Below are positions 11,930-25,417 of a stretch of DNA of 64,000 nucleotides, in pieces (within the stretch, counting starts at the first letter, position 1; each line of letters begins with the position of its first letter). A program made the position numbers and the translations under genes. Under the pieces are notes generated by a model. That model saw nothing but the letters and a program-made list of their open reading frames with translations. It ran no database searches and had not been told where the DNA came from. Source of the stretch: Rhytidiadelphus loreus. Lineage: Eukaryota; Streptophyta; Bryopsida; Hypnales; Hylocomiaceae. Location of the stretch: positions 49,703,087 to 49,767,086 of the forward strand of contig OX344762.1 in the NCBI GenBank assembly GCA_947034895.1. Direction: 5' to 3'.

Positions 11930-14585
11930 TTGACAATGAGTGGTCAAACTCTTATCTTCAAATTGTCCCACACCCTTTCAGTATTCATGATGAAAATTGG
12001 ATTTCATCATAAATATGACCTCTCCGCCCATTGCATAGTGAATATATGTTGGCAACAAATTGTATTGATACCATTTCCAGGATTTAGAACTTCTCTACAA
12101 TTAATCTTCCTTAGATTTGGCAAGGTGATTTCTTCATTTTCAAAATCATTCAAATTTTCAAATTTTGTTTATTTTTTGCTAAAGGTGACGTCTACTTGTA
12201 GAGTGTGGTCCCTCAAGACGACTAAAGAAATGAGCCATTTGTGAAGTGCACTAAGGTAAATCTAGCCCATAACCGTTCGTTTCCCAATTCTGTTAATAGA
12301 CCAGCCCAATTCCGTTACCTAATTTTGGATCCACTTTAGTCTAGAAAACATCAAAATCCATTCTTCTTATGACATAAATTAAAGCTTTTTATGATAAAAT
12401 CTGATTTTTTATGACGACTAGGGATAATGTGTCACTCTATTAATGGTGAATATTTTGTACTTGACTTGGGCAGTTATGGGTTCATTAGGGAACGTTTATG
12501 ACTCTAATGTGGGCGGATTTGTAATTTCAGGGCATACCACTGCAAAAATTCACATAAATTATAGTTTTAATTGTAAAATTATAATTCCAATTGGATTTGA
12601 TTCTTGAAACAAGCGCACACCTTTGAAAAATATGTGCCCCTCTTGGAATTGGCCCCAAGATACTCATATTGCAAATCAGGGTGATAGTAGGCAGTTCTAC
12701 TTTAGTAAAAAAACTCTGACCGCAGTTCCGAATTTGAGCTCCGTAAAAAAAGATTATTTCCTTCTTATGTGAAGGTTTTATCCCTTAACACGTAGTGTTT
12801 ACAAACCCTAGGTAGGAGTGGCCTACAGACAAGCATACATGTAGTCCAATTTTTTAAAATAATATTCATTATAAAACACTTTTGTAGGTGCCTAACCAAA
12901 CTTCCAAATGGCATTGAATGATCAAATTGTCCTTTAGGGGTTAAAATATCATTTAAAAGAAGAATATCAATAGTAATTCCGTTGAATAAAGATGCCACAA
13001 TTAAGAAAGTGAGGGGACACAGTCCACCCAACAACTTGCACTAGTGTTTTTTTTCTTCTGGTGATTTGGTGCAAAATTGCACCAATTTTTTTGACCTAGC
13101 ACCACGCTATAGGAAATTTTTAGTAAAATTTTGGATGAAACCGCCAAAAAAACTTCAAGCTCAAGAAAAATCTTGGATGAAATCGCCACATTGTGAATGA
13201 AAATAGAATTATAGACACGTAGTATCACGTTTCTATCCAGTACATGGATGAATGTTGAAACTTAGAGCACCATTGTAACATTTAATATCGCCACTTTGCC
13301 ATTTCATGGAAAATGAAAAAAAAAACACTGACTTGCACATTGCCACTACCTAGGGCCATTTTATTAAGATTCAAATGTGGACCAAATTTCAAAATCACTG
13401 AGATCAATCAATAGGGGTACTCAATAAATCATTAGATCATGCTATGAACTAAACTTATGGGCTTTATATAGAAAAATTGGACTAATTCTATTCTTCATCT
13501 GGAATGTTCTAAAACCAACTTACCACCAAGGGATATCTAAAAATGGTTGAGCTTATTTGACTTGTTGGACCCATGTGGTCTACACTTTGATTCCTACCCA
13601 TATCTATAGCCAAAGTACAATCATGTGGTTTGATGGAGGAAACAAAAACCCTCGATACTACAGTAGTGGTGGTGTCACCCTTGGAGTATAAGTTAAATGC
13701 CTCAGCTTGATCAGCATTATCCTCCTAGTTGAGTAGTTGTGGCCCCAAATGCCGTATGTGCCAAAAACAAACCCTAAACCCAAAACAAAACAACCCAAAC
13801 CCAAAACAACCCAAAACAGGTTTGTTTAGTTTTTTCCCTGCGGTAGAGCGCGTCAAATTGTCCCCGAATCGATTCCCCTGCAGCGGCTTTTTCCAAGCTT
13901 GGCGCTTGTCTTGTTCCAGGCCCACGCCAATATGCCATTGTTGGAACAACGGATTCAAAGGGGAAAGCATGGCCCACCTTCGGAGAAGCACCCCGGGAAG
14001 CACCCCACAAGGCGCGAGCCCTCCAAGTCCACTGAGGTGATGATGCAATGAGAGAGGACTGGCGTTGACTTTGATGCACAGGATGAAAGTCAGTCGGCCC
14101 ACTTGGCCGGACTCGGACTGATGCTGTTGGATGGATGGAATGATGGATGGATGAAATCCTTCGGTCGAAAAGATCATCGCCACCAGACAGCCCACGCGTT
14201 TTCCTATTAATACCGACGTGCCTAAAATTATTACTAATAGGGGGTACGAATTTTTAATAGCCTTCTGCGTCTTACCACCAATTGACTTTGAACTTCTAAT
14301 TTGAACTTTTGTTTTTTAACCCCTTCCAGAGTACAAGGACGGAGAATGTAGATCCAAAGCATTTGAGGCAAAGTATGATCGCATCATTTTTTTTCATTTT
14401 CATTACACAAAAAACTTCATTTTTATTTATTTTTCTTCCCATCTCTTCATGAACAAATTTAGAACCTTGCACAAAAATCATGAGGCATTAAGGTCTTTAC
14501 ATTAGAGGTGAAAAGTTGTAGAGAGTAAGTTTTCAACCAAAGAGAGCTTCTGAGCTTTTAAAATTGAAAAGATCTTAGAATGTAA
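11930..14585. other. AT-rich intergenic DNA with one GC-richer patch
   Basis: No gene is recognised. A GC-richer patch at 13840-14200 contains overlapping ORFs on both strands but no family motif, and a GGAT/TGGA simple repeat lies at about 14127-14153. A family B-like word (CCTTTAGGGGTTAAAA) occurs at 12930-12945. Confidence 0.4.
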
Positions 14586-14854
14586 ATGGGCAGTTTCATT
14601 AAAATGGTACCATTCCGCTACTTTGGTAGTTTTTACGGTTTAGACTGGGCGGTTTGAAATATATAACAATCTTAGATGTTTGAAATCTATAGCTATCCTA
14701 GACGTCACTTCATACTTCAAACCATACACTCTGAAATCTATACAAATCAAAGATTTCTCAAATCTATATCAATCCTAGATGGCATTTTCACGATTCAGAT
14801 TGAGTGGTCTAAAAATGGCACATGGAATACTCCCATTTTAACAAAATTGCCCAT
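14586..14854. mobile_element. 4-bp-TSD MITE (family E, copy 1)
   Basis: A 269-bp element is flanked by GTAA at 14582-14585 and 14855-14858. Its left end is ATGGGCAGTTTCATTAAAAT and its right end, reverse-complemented, is ATGGGCAATTTTGTTAAAAT. The terminus matches the element at 44172-44416 (ATGGTCAATTTCGTTAAAAT). There is no coding capacity. Confidence 0.7.
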
Positions 14855-15350
14855 GTAATTTTATACTCAAAGTTTTTAGTTCAAAGAAACAAATGATGGA
14901 AACAATATTTCTGTCCTTGGACCAAAAGATCTAGATATAGTCAATTGTTTACAAATAACTCATCTTACAAGCTCCTCTAGGCTTGAAAATATACCAAAAC
15001 AAGTAGATTGAATACTTTTGTGTCCTCCTTTCATTGTATAGTACCTCTAATGTCCACTTGCAAGCCATTAACCTTAAGAAGTTCTCTTCAAACCTCGAGG
15101 CTTGGTGTACTCTAGAAACAAGCCAATGAAGGGGCCAAAAGTTTAGAAGTCTCCCTTTCCAAGTACCCTCTCATACCATTGAAAAGTCCTCTTTTGAAGT
15201 CCATGACCTTGAGATTGACGTAAACTACGAAGAGGGCATAAAATGGAAAAAAAATAATAAAAAAATAATAAAAATATGAGAACTTTTTTACCACCTAAGA
15301 AAAAAATGCACTCCATGCTTAGTCATGTCATTGGACCTTCCTAGAAACCC
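14855..15350. other. intergenic DNA upstream of the receptor array
   Basis: No gene is visible. There is an A/T-rich simple tract around 15245-15275. Confidence 0.4.
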
Positions 15351-18300
15351 GTGGCCTTTCATGGTGTAAACCCATATTCCAAAGACTTCTGGATTTCAGC
15401 AATCGAAGCCTTCAAAACTTTTCGCCCCTTCACCGTTGGGTCTGGTGAGGGCCCAAGTCACTGTGCTGGTCACGTTGCTGAAGAATCTACTGTACAGGCA
15501 CTATTTCATCACCGTCGTACTTGGATGTACTGCATCGATTCCGGCTTACCATATTTTCTCCAGGGTCCCACTGGATAGTTTAGCAATGTTCACACAGACC
15601 CAAAGCCAGAAACGCGCCGATGCTTTCGCCAGCAACCGAACCGACTCGTTCAATCTGCAACATGGTTCGCCAACCATTAATAGCAATGAATTCCCGTGTG
15701 AATCTGCATCAGAAAACTGACTGCGACCCCAGAGTGTCAGTTCTAACTTTAGGCCTGACACCTGAGCAAAACGGGGAAGAGGCAGAGATCCCTGGCATCG
15801 ATCGATCACCCCTTGGAGGCCGTTACGTTGCCAACTTGCCATTTGCATTTCGACTTGCACCCACTCGCATTCCGGAGCTGGACGGAGCTTTTCGGCACCA
15901 CCTCCAGCGCAGCCAGCGCGGTGCCCGAACTTTCTCGAGAGAATCCGTGAGTTCGTCATTTAGCATCTTGTTGCATTCATAATATTGATTTCATTGTCAA
16001 CGGGTTGAATGCGGGAGTTGTACGTGTACAACTTGCAGCGCCGAGCTAGAAAAGCTGTTTGCTTATTACTTGACTAATAAATGTTCTACCATATGTTTAT
16101 TTACAGTTTTAGATACCCCTTGCAATGCAAAGCCAGAGTTGCAGCTAGTGGGGCTAATAATAGGCCACGAGAACCGAAGTGACCAAGTTGAGTGTTGTGC
16201 GATCGAAGGTCTGGTTAACGTAAGTGTGTCTATTTCAAGCCTCTTGGATACATGTGCGTTTGATTCTTTGAGTTGGTGCTGACAGTGTGGATTTCAGGAT
16301 TCCTGCGGAAGGAATGGTAGTGCACAGCATAGATCGCAGGTTTGAGTGTTGTAGTGCGTGAGTGTAGCTTGGTGCTGGATCTGGTGTTTCCGGTGTCAGT
16401 TCCATCATCGTTTTACAAGAGTTTTCGGAGGAGGAGGCATTGTAAGTGTGAGTGTGAGTATGGGGTTCTCACGATGGTCATTCAGACAGGGTCGAGTTTT
16501 GGACAGACTTCGTTTGAGGACATGTTTACTATGAATGTGTTTACTTTCTGTGTGCGTTCGTGTGAAAGGCTTCGTCGTTGGGAGTATACGAGGGCGGAGA
16601 CCATGCATACGCGGAAAGTTCAGATTTTGAACTGCCGTCCCCATGTTGGGCTTTCCTCACATTGTCTCGGTATATGTGAGAAAGGTCTCAGAGTGGGGTC
16701 GTCTACAATGTTAGAGTTCGGCGGCAAGCAGACTTTACATTGTTGCATTTGCATACTTTGAATTATTCTCTTCTTCTATTAGCGACGGTTCAATAGCAAA
16801 TTAGTAGAGGTTTTCCAGACACTGCTCTGCTTTACCCTGTCAGTGAGGGCGCAAAATTAGTCACCTTAAAAATTAGTGTTACACTTCGACCTGCACTAAA
16901 CTAAACTAGTTTGACTTTCGTGAATTATCGTCACATGCACTCAAGGATGAATCAGTCTACAACTCGAGACTGTAGAGAAGATTGTGGAGAGGTTTACAGA
17001 TTTGCCATGGACTAGTTTGCTTGTTTTTGAAAATCAATAAAATATATTAAAATATATACTTTCGCCCTAGTTTAGTTAGTCGGTATCTCAAAACTTTTGG
17101 AAATGAGGGTGACGGGCTTATCGGATAAGTCGGTGCAGTGGCTAGCAGTGTAGTACTGAGAGGTGCTTGATTCACCTGCAACTTATTATTGCAGTACGGC
17201 TATGTGAAATTGTCAGGCGACACGTTTTGTCAGCGGGCGGTAGACTAAAGTTTATTGCAAGGACCAAGTAGTACAAGTGGCTTTGCGTATACTACCGTAA
17301 AGCAGACCTTTTTAATACCGCAGTTCAAGGGGCCCAAAGTGCACGTGCACGGGGTTTTGGAGCGTTGTGAGTGTGCAACAAGATGTGAATACACTAAATT
17401 ATGGTGCTGCATGGAAACCGGAAACCTGATCATGTGAAAGATAGACTTGGGTTTGCGGACAGTCTAGAACCCTTTTTATACTTGAACACCTTGTGACATA
17501 ACAGAGTGATAGTAAGAGAGAGAGAACACAGGACGTGGTATGGGGTCTGGGTGTGCGCATCATGACATGCAGACTTCTGTTGATTACATACCACATTATG
17601 TGCACACTAAACATAGAGTTTCGCCACACGGTTCCCTTGTTTTCTCGCTTCTGTAGACGAAAGATGATTTTTGTGATGTACAGTTGACTACCGGTAGACA
17701 GTTTGAACATTTCCTCTTCACGAGGTCTGTTTGGAATCCTGGAATCCTGGAATCCTGGATACATGTTGGAGTTCAATTCTGAATCCTTTTACTGTGTCTG
17801 AAGTGTTTTGAAGTCTTCGTTAGTTCCTGCTACAGAAGCCCTTGTGAAGTAGAGAAGGTGCACAATGGACTAACCTGTTGCAAAATGTTGCGGTATCTGG
17901 TTGCAGATGCTCATTTAGACACTTGGAAGTGCATCAAGGAGAGGTCGAAAATTGGTTGAGGGACAGTTCAAGAATTCGGAATAATTGCTGCGTTTCCGGA
18001 ACCTAAAAGGTAACTATGTCATATCGAAACCCAGTGTCAAGTTATAGGAATTTCTGAAAATACCGGGTTAATTTGAGAAAAAGGAATATCGTGTGATCAT
18101 AAACATTCAGTAATGAAGTGAGAAGTTGACAAATGGAAAGCGAAAAGGGTTCAAATTTCCTGTGTTGACCATCAGAAACCCACCAATTCCCCTGTGGATA
18201 GAGTCATGTCTTGCACGTTGTCCATTGCAAAGACTAAGAATTCATATCGATAGTCGAAGGCATTTGCAATGTAAATTTCCATGTGGATCGAGACTTGGAA

Positions 18301-19154
18301 TCAACTGTTGCAAGTTATGTTTTGGATAGTTTCGGTTAGTGATCGTCAGGCTGTCTGAACGTAGTGTCACCTCTCCGTTGTCGTTTTCAGGCTGCCTGAG
18401 TCTTTCAGAGTTTGATTTCGTTCATTCTTCTTCTTTGGGTGTTGATTTCTAATTAGCGGAATGTCTCGCTTTCTCATGTGATCAATATGTTGATTTCCGC
18501 AGTGAGTAGTTCCCCAAATCCCCTGTGAGTGAAGTCCCCATTCACTCTAAATTTTGCTGCATTTCTCAATGTGGAAGTTGAGATTGCAATCATTGAGGAT
18601 CCAATATGAGCTCCTTGTACACCAGTTTGAAATGTTTAAGCCATAATTCGAACTTGACTACTCAAACTTTTCTACCGGTCCAATAATGTCAAAAGATTTC
18701 AGAGCACACAGGAATTCTTTCCAGGTTTCAGTTCGACGTTACCGACAACGGAACGTCTCCACTTATTGTCAAATTCGTTAAATCTGGCACTTACTCTGAT
18801 GGGCATCTAAAACCCAAGATCTACACCTTAGGTTTTCGAGTTGCATGCATTTGAACGTCTCATTGTCACTCTGAATTGCACAATTTTAACGAATTTCACG
18901 GCAATTGATGCAGTAGACGAAACTCAGAGCTTAACAGTGGACGAAATTGTGTCTGTTCACGTTCTATACCTTAGATTTCTGAGCTCTTTGATTTCGATCA
19001 TTGCAACATTGCCGCTCTGAAGTGCCTACTTTCAACCACTTTCACTACAATTCATGCCCTAGCTTAATCTCAGAGCTTATCTAACACACCATGCTCTAAT
19101 CCATTTCCGTTTGTGCGAGCAGGAGAAACATCAACCTTGATCTTGGTATCCACG
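15350..19154. other. 5' flank of receptor unit 1, conserved in the array
   Basis: About 3.7 kb upstream of the first receptor gene aligns in pieces with 31720-35730 and 45910-48675. Shared landmarks are CTGGATAGTTTAGCAATGTT (about 15570 and 31892), the ACACCTGAGCAAAACGGGGA block, ATGGTCATTCAGACAG (about 16475), TTATCGGATAAGTCGGTGCA, and a final AG acceptor-like site before GAGAAACATCAACC, about 20-25 bp before the ATG. Short ORFs occur in each copy, but frames are not maintained, so I treat it as promoter, 5' UTR and relics. The acceptor-like AG suggests an intron in the 5' UTR. Confidence 0.6.
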
Positions 19155-22100
19155 ATGACGCGGCCCTCGCCGCCCTTCCTAGTTCTCACACGAGTAGTAG
19201 CAGCAATCCTAACCCTAGCTTCGCCATCAGTCTTCGCACAATCCCTACCTTCACAAGCCAACTTCCTCAGCATCGACTGCGGCGCCACCACCAACTACAC
19301 CGACACCGTCAGCGGCATCAATTGGGTCACCGACGCCGGCTACACTTCAGTCGGCACCAACGTGGCGTCTGTCCCAGGAGGCACCGCTACCTCCCAAAAC
19401 ACGGAGGCTCAAACGCTCCGTTACTTCAAAGACCCTCGGAAGAAGTTCTGCTACGAGCTTCCCGTGGAGGCCAACCAGACGTATTTGATCGTTTCGACGT
19501 TCTGGTATGGGAACTATGATGCACTTAGTAATCCACCCGTGTTTAACATGGCGATCGATGCCACGGAGATGCTGCAAATTAATTTGACTGGGTCGACGGA
19601 TATCACGCGGAGGGAGTATGTGAGGAGAGTGGGGTTGGAGCAGACGAGCATGTCGGTTTGTTTTTATCAGGACCCGACGTCGTTGACCACGCCATTTGTG
19701 TCGTCGATTGAGTTGAGGCTGTTGGATCCAGCTGCGTATGTTCAGCCGTGGCTTGACCAAGGGAACTTCTTGCTGTCGTTTCTTCGGCAAGACTTCGGGG
19801 GGGTCACGGCGTTGAGGTGAGTGTTCTCTCTGCCGAAAAGCTCCGAGTTCTACCGTGGGTGAAGGGTGAAAAAAAAGGCCAGAAAACGTCAATTTCGTTA
19901 AAAATGGCACGATTCCAACTCCAATTATTGTGACTTTTACGTTACGCACTTACCAGTAAGCATGTTATGCACTTATACCTTGCAACATGCTTTTCTAAAT
20001 GAAGAAGAAATTTGAAAGTTTCAAAACTGGCACTTGCCATGGGGATAAGTTGTATTCATTTGAATTCGCCCTACTGGTGGAATCGCTCCTGGGTATGCAA
20101 CTCCTATATTATATGGTCCTTATTATAATCACATATAATGTATTTTAGTCCAATCTTAAGGAATGTAATTTGTTTTAATGTAGAAAACTCTTGTAATCCT
20201 TTCAACAAGGAATTCAAAAATGTAATTATGTACATGAAATGAGTGTTTTTGAGGACAATAATAACATCAAAAACCTAATTATATGAATTTTTTAATACAT
20301 GTATCATAGGTTGAGCTACCCAACTTTGGGGGCTTTCTAATAAAAATTTAATTTTAATTGGAGGGAGCTTCTTGTATGAAAATTTTAAAACTATACATAG
20401 GTGTTTCAATTCTTCATATATGTATATATTGCAAGTTTTTTTTTCTAATATGTATGCAACTCAACATTTTCTACATTTTTTTATTTTTAAATTTGATCTT
20501 CACATAACTTTTTGGTCTTTTTAATTTGATATAATTTTTACAAAAGCCGTCCTCTAAGCCAAGGAATCACTTTCCTGGGCTTCTTGTGGTAGTGTTGATG
20601 TGGCATACGTTTGAAAAGTGACCTTCATCATTTGTCATTGTTGATCTCATACCAGAACTCTTATCACGACAGTACATCTGAACTCGTATGAGAGCACGAA
20701 GCTCAGTCAGTCTAGATCATGTGATTGTTGAGCCTATATCAGAACTCATTCCAGAGTCACATACACACATCAGAACTCTTACTAGAGCCTTACCAGAACG
20801 CGTTTTAGAGTTGGAAGCAGTGTGGCTGTTGAAACAGGGCAAGTTTTTGATCTGGTTTCGGAAATGTTAATTGTGTGTATGAAATGTAGGTATCCAAATG
20901 ATTCATATGACCGGGTATGGAATCCAGCATCCATAGATGGAGCAACAACAGTATCGACAACGTCTCGTATAGATGGTCGGAATCTGGGAATTATGGCTCC
21001 GCAAGCAGTGCTGCAAACCGCCATAACCCCGACCAACCTTTCCAACCTTGTTATTCCTTACGCATACGCATCTGCTACCGTTCATATCCCATGCGTATAT
21101 TACTTGTACTTCGCTGAGATTTCACCCACCGCTACTGCTACTTCCAGGGAGTTCACTGTCAGCATTCCAAATGACACTCCCTTAATTGACACCACGGTCA
21201 ATATTTTTACTCTGTCGGGGGGGGTCGACGAGGCCCTTGTGTTGTACTGGACAAACATGTCATTGACGGACAAGTCGGTCGTGACCCTCAGTTCAACTGA
21301 TCCTTCGAGTCTTTACGGCCCCCTTGTCGGTGGGGCTGAACTGCTGGCGAAGTATCCGACATTGACACCTCCTACTAATGTCGATGATGGTAGGTCACTC
21401 TCCGCCATTGGAACGGTAATGAACAACAGGGGTGTAGTAGAGAGCTTGCAATTTTTTATGCAATTCTTCGTTGTGTCTAATCTTATTTGACCGCCTCGTG
21501 GATCGGAGACCAAGATCTTGTTTCCAACCACTTGTCCCTGCGTAGGGTTTTAAAGTTTTGAATGCAATTTCCTCTATACTGGGAACCAGAAGCTGATCCC
21601 CTCTCATGTGTTGAAGGATATGTTACGATTGTGTACTGAAGTTTGTGTTTCTGCTTTATGTTCAGCTGCTGCGCTTGAGACCGTCAAGGTGGCTCTATCG
21701 TTAACTGGTTGGTCTGGGGACCCGTGTTTGCCGATCCCTTATGACTGGATCACGTGCGGTGGTGGAACTTCTCCGAGAGTGCTCACAGTGTAAGACATCT
21801 ATGGAATTGCTTTTGGGTGAGGGATGAAACTCTGTTCAAGGTCGTATGCAGGCTTCAGCTTGGGCATGTGGACAGCCTTTTGTTATGAGCGCCTGGGTTT
21901 TCAAATCGTTGAAGATTACTGATTGAATACTTGTTGGTTGTGTTTTTCAGGAATTTAAGTGGTTACAATCTTACAGGCCAGATTCCTGATGCTTTTACAC
22001 TGTTAACTTCTCTTACATCTTTGTAAGTGTTTTGCACCCGAACTGTAGGGTTACGGGACTTGTCTTCTGCAAAGAAGTTAATTTGTAGGCATATCAGAGT

Positions 22101-25100
22101 CATGGTACTGGTGTCCAGAGAGTATAAATAGGGGTTGTCTATAGCTAATGCATCACACAGAGCAAAGAAGTGATAAATATTTCGATGTTCTGCCTTTAAA
22201 ATATTCCAATGTACTTTTCTAATGCTCTAGAAACAAGCTCCTAACTCTGCTCCATGTAACTGACCACTCCACGTTTCATACATGTTTGATCAGAAACCTC
22301 TCCAACAACGACCTCACAGGGACAGTTCCCGCAGGCTTGCAAAGGCCAGGGCTGACGTTGGAGTAAGCACCTTAACCTCCTCTCTTTCGCAAATTTCCGA
22401 CCCCTACGAGTACCGTACAAATCTATTCCGGTCTGAGTTTTTAGATTTCTGAGCACTTTGATGTCACAATTATCATGTTTGCAAGCATGCCATTTCAACG
22501 AACATGTACCATTGACACACCTGAGCAATGGAAAGTTCTAATTTTCGGCACTACAAATTGGCCAAAGTAACAAATACTGGAAAGTTAGAATTGATACCTC
22601 GCTGTCTGATTGAAACCTATTCTCTAGCGTTGAATTCAGCCAGTATTGTGCCCTTGCACTGGCTCGACTGTTAATGGAAACCCCGTGTGTAATTTTCAGC
22701 ACTGAAATGGGCCAAAATTATGAATACTGTAAAGTTAGGAGATACACTGGTCACGCTGCCTGATTAGAACCTATAGCGTTGGTTTGATCCAATAATGAGC
22801 GCTTACTTTTTCTTGGATGTGCATATTCTTTAGCGTTAGCAGTTATTGAGCCATATGTTGCGTTGGCTTGCTTGTGCACACAGCATCATAGGTAACCCCG
22901 TGTGCAACTGCATCCCCCCCTCAAGTCCCCCCTCAAGTCCCACCACTCCTACGAGTCCCAAGAAGAAGTCGTCCAACACGGGCGTGATAGCGGGCGTGGT
23001 GGGCGGCATCCTGGGCGTGGTGTTGATTGGAGCTCTCCTGTTCGTCTTCTGCTGCATTCGGAGACGTAACAAGGCGAAAGCGGACAAATTCATGGAGCTT
23101 CCCAGCCACCAGGTCAATAATGGCGGTGGGGGCCAGAACAACGGAGCTGTGGTGATGGCGAACGGGAGCGTGCAAGGGGCAAAACCTTACTCGTTTGCGG
23201 AGGTGACGTCCGCCACGCAGAACTTCAAGAAGAAGATTGGAGCAGGGGGTTTCGGGCCCGTGTACTATGGCAATCTGGGAGGTCGAGAAGTGGCGGTCAA
23301 GGTCTCGGATGCCAATTCTCGGCAAGGGGTTAATGAATTCAACAATGAGGTGCAGACTCCATTCCTCTTCCTTTTCATTCCTCTTAAATTTCAATGCCTA
23401 GTGTTGTCCAACTTCTTAATGAATGTTTGTTTCCTCATAGCCATGCCAAGGCTTGGTTGTCAACACTCATAGGTGGACTTGTTTGAGCTTATGGGTTCGT
23501 CTCTCTCTCTCCTATCCTACGACATTCAAATCACGTGCTGTGCTTTGTTTATGAGAGCCCTAATTTTGAAATGTTTATCGCCAGGTACAACTGCTGTCAA
23601 GAGTGCACCACAGAAATCTAGTTTCACTGGTGGGCTATTGCCTTGAAAGCAAGAATCAAATGCTGGTGTACGAGTTTTTGCACAGGGGCACTGTTCGTGA
23701 ACACCTCTATGGTACGCTGTGTATCGACTTGGAATCTGGTGCCCAATAACGGAGCACGTTGAGTCTTCATAGTTTCAATTTTGTACTTTTGAGCATATTT
23801 CAATTTTCGATTCATTACTTGTGCGCTAGCTGTGTAAGATAGTGGTTTTCTTTTGTTTTCGATCAGGTACAAAATTACATTAAAACACACGTTTTATAGT
23901 ACATGTTTTCCACACTTTTCATTTGGCAATTCTGGGTGCACATACGTTTAGAACACACATTCTCACCCATTTTTGTAATTCACTGTTCTTCTTGTAATTT
24001 TTCTGCACTCTGTTTTATTCCGATGCTTTTTCATTTTTCGATTTGACTTGCATTGAGCGAAGCGTGTAGTTGTATTCTGGTAACATTGGTATGACTTGAC
24101 AATGCAGGCTCTCCTCTGGCGCATGAGGAGCCCCTGGATTGGAAAATGCGGCTGGATATTGCTCTGAACTCTGCACAGGGTCTGGAGTATCTTCATGGTG
24201 GCTGTACCCCAAACATTATTCACCGTGATGTGAAGAGCAGCAACATCCTCCTCACCGACAAATATGAGGCCAAGGTGGCCGACTTCGGTCTCTCCAGGTT
24301 GGGCCCCGAAGACGGACAAGCTTCCCACGTCTCCACCATGGTGAAAGGAACCGCTGGATACTTGGATCCTGAGTAAGCACACTATCTATTTGAATTTCTT
24401 TCGGTTTTCCTTTGTATGGTCTTGTTCATTTCACGAGCAAAATTCCTCCATGGAAACGGCTTTTGAGTAACTGTCTCTAATTGCAACTCTGACATGGAAA
24501 GCAACCTGAAGTTGTCTTTCAATTGGCAAGAAGAGTTTGACATAAATCAACTATCCCAATCGTTGGAGTCCTGCTTTTTTTGACATCTTTTAAATGTGCA
24601 TACCTTCCAAGAAGAAAGTGGGGTAGCTTTGAATTGCCCATCTTAAGTTCGAGCATTTTGGAATTGCTGAACTCAAACCCTCCACCCAGTTGATCCAGCC
24701 TCAAATCTACACTTTCTGTTGATTGTCGAGCTCTGGGCACATGAATGCTACGCTTACGTCCGTTCATGCGAGGTGTATATTTTAGCAAAGATGCCTGACT
24801 AGGTCTCGCACTGTTTACTGCTTCAATCCAACGAATACAAGGTGTTCCTACCCAAAACAGAGAATAAATTTCGCCATGCCAGGCCAGTTGCCCTTTATAA
24901 TTTCTTGTTCTTAAACTTGTATCCCTCCCTCTCTTCCTGCAGGTACTTTTCCACCAACAACTTGACTGAGAAGTCCGACGTGTTCAGCTTCGGCGTGGTC
25001 CTGCTGGAGCTTCTGTGCGCCCGCCAGCCGATTGACAACAGTCTGAAAGATCAGAGAGAGTGGAACCTCATCGAGAAGGTCCGCAACACTCTGCAGGCCG

Positions 25101-25417
25101 GCGACATCGACAGCATACTGGACCCCGTGGTGAAGAGCTGCCACCCCAACATGGACAGCGTGTGGAAAGTGGCGGAGGTCGCCATTCAGAGCGTGGAGCC
25201 CAAGGGCGTGCACCGACCGTTCATGCGAGATGTCGTTCGGGAGCTTCGGGAAGCCATTGTGCTGGAAGCAGGGAACTCACATGCCTCGAACTCCTCCGGT
25301 CAGTCGTCTAATTTTGTGAACTCGTCGCGACCTGCGCAGCGTGGACAGGATTATTCGAATGTCTCGGATCCGTCCATGACATTTGATGAATATACGATGG
25401 GGCCCCAGGTGCGGTAG
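19155..25417 (+). CDS. malectin-like LRR receptor kinase, copy 1
   Basis: Nine exons (19155-19816, 20890-21389, 21666-21789, 21951-22022, 22294-22362, 22884-23349, 23585-23711, 24108-24372, 24943-25417) join across GT-AG introns to 919 residues. A signal peptide (1-28) precedes a malectin-like domain starting FLSIDCG (about 37-387). GDPC is at 405-408. One LRR exon of 72 nt and a terminal LRR exon of 69 nt follow, then a Pro/Ser/Thr/Lys hinge and a transmembrane segment (509-533). The Ser/Thr kinase has a glycine loop GAGGFG from 595, K615, E631, HRD 712-714, DFG 732-734 and LDPE ending at 762, so it is an RD kinase with all catalytic residues. This is LRR-RLK subfamily I (At1g67720/SYMRK-like ectodomain), a plasma-membrane receptor of unknown ligand. 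Copies 2 and 3 have an extra LRR exon that is missing here; its loss keeps frame. Both paralogues have ATG ATG at the start; here the first is ACG. Confidence 0.92.
20094..20562. mobile_element. 469-bp insertion in intron 1 of receptor copy 1
   Basis: Copies 2 and 3 lack this AT-rich block. It is bounded by a direct repeat of the host sequence, GGAATCGCTCCTGGG (20079-20093) and GGAATCACTTTCCTGGG (20563-20579), whereas copy 2 has a single version at 37021-37040. A 15-17-bp target duplication fits a retroposon, but no poly(A), Pol III box or coding region is seen. Confidence 0.5.

Noticed and set aside
13725..14195. ORFs of 100-156 codons on both strands in a GC-richer patch
   Set aside because: No protein family motif, no splice support, and overlapping frames on both strands, as expected from GC-rich non-coding DNA.
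16342..16761. 139-codon ORF in the unit 1 flank, similar to one in unit 3
   Set aside because: The unit 2 counterpart has an early stop and the minus strand is equally open, so selection on a protein is not supported.
19113..19154. Upstream start for receptor copy 1 giving an extra 14 residues
   Set aside because: The upstream start would be GTG, and a splice-acceptor-like AG lies just after it; the ATG at 19155 opens a normal signal peptide.
19155..25417. Receptor copy 1 as a pseudogene because an LRR exon is missing
   Set aside because: The lost exon is 72 nt with equal phase on both sides; all remaining exons join in frame and all kinase catalytic residues are present.
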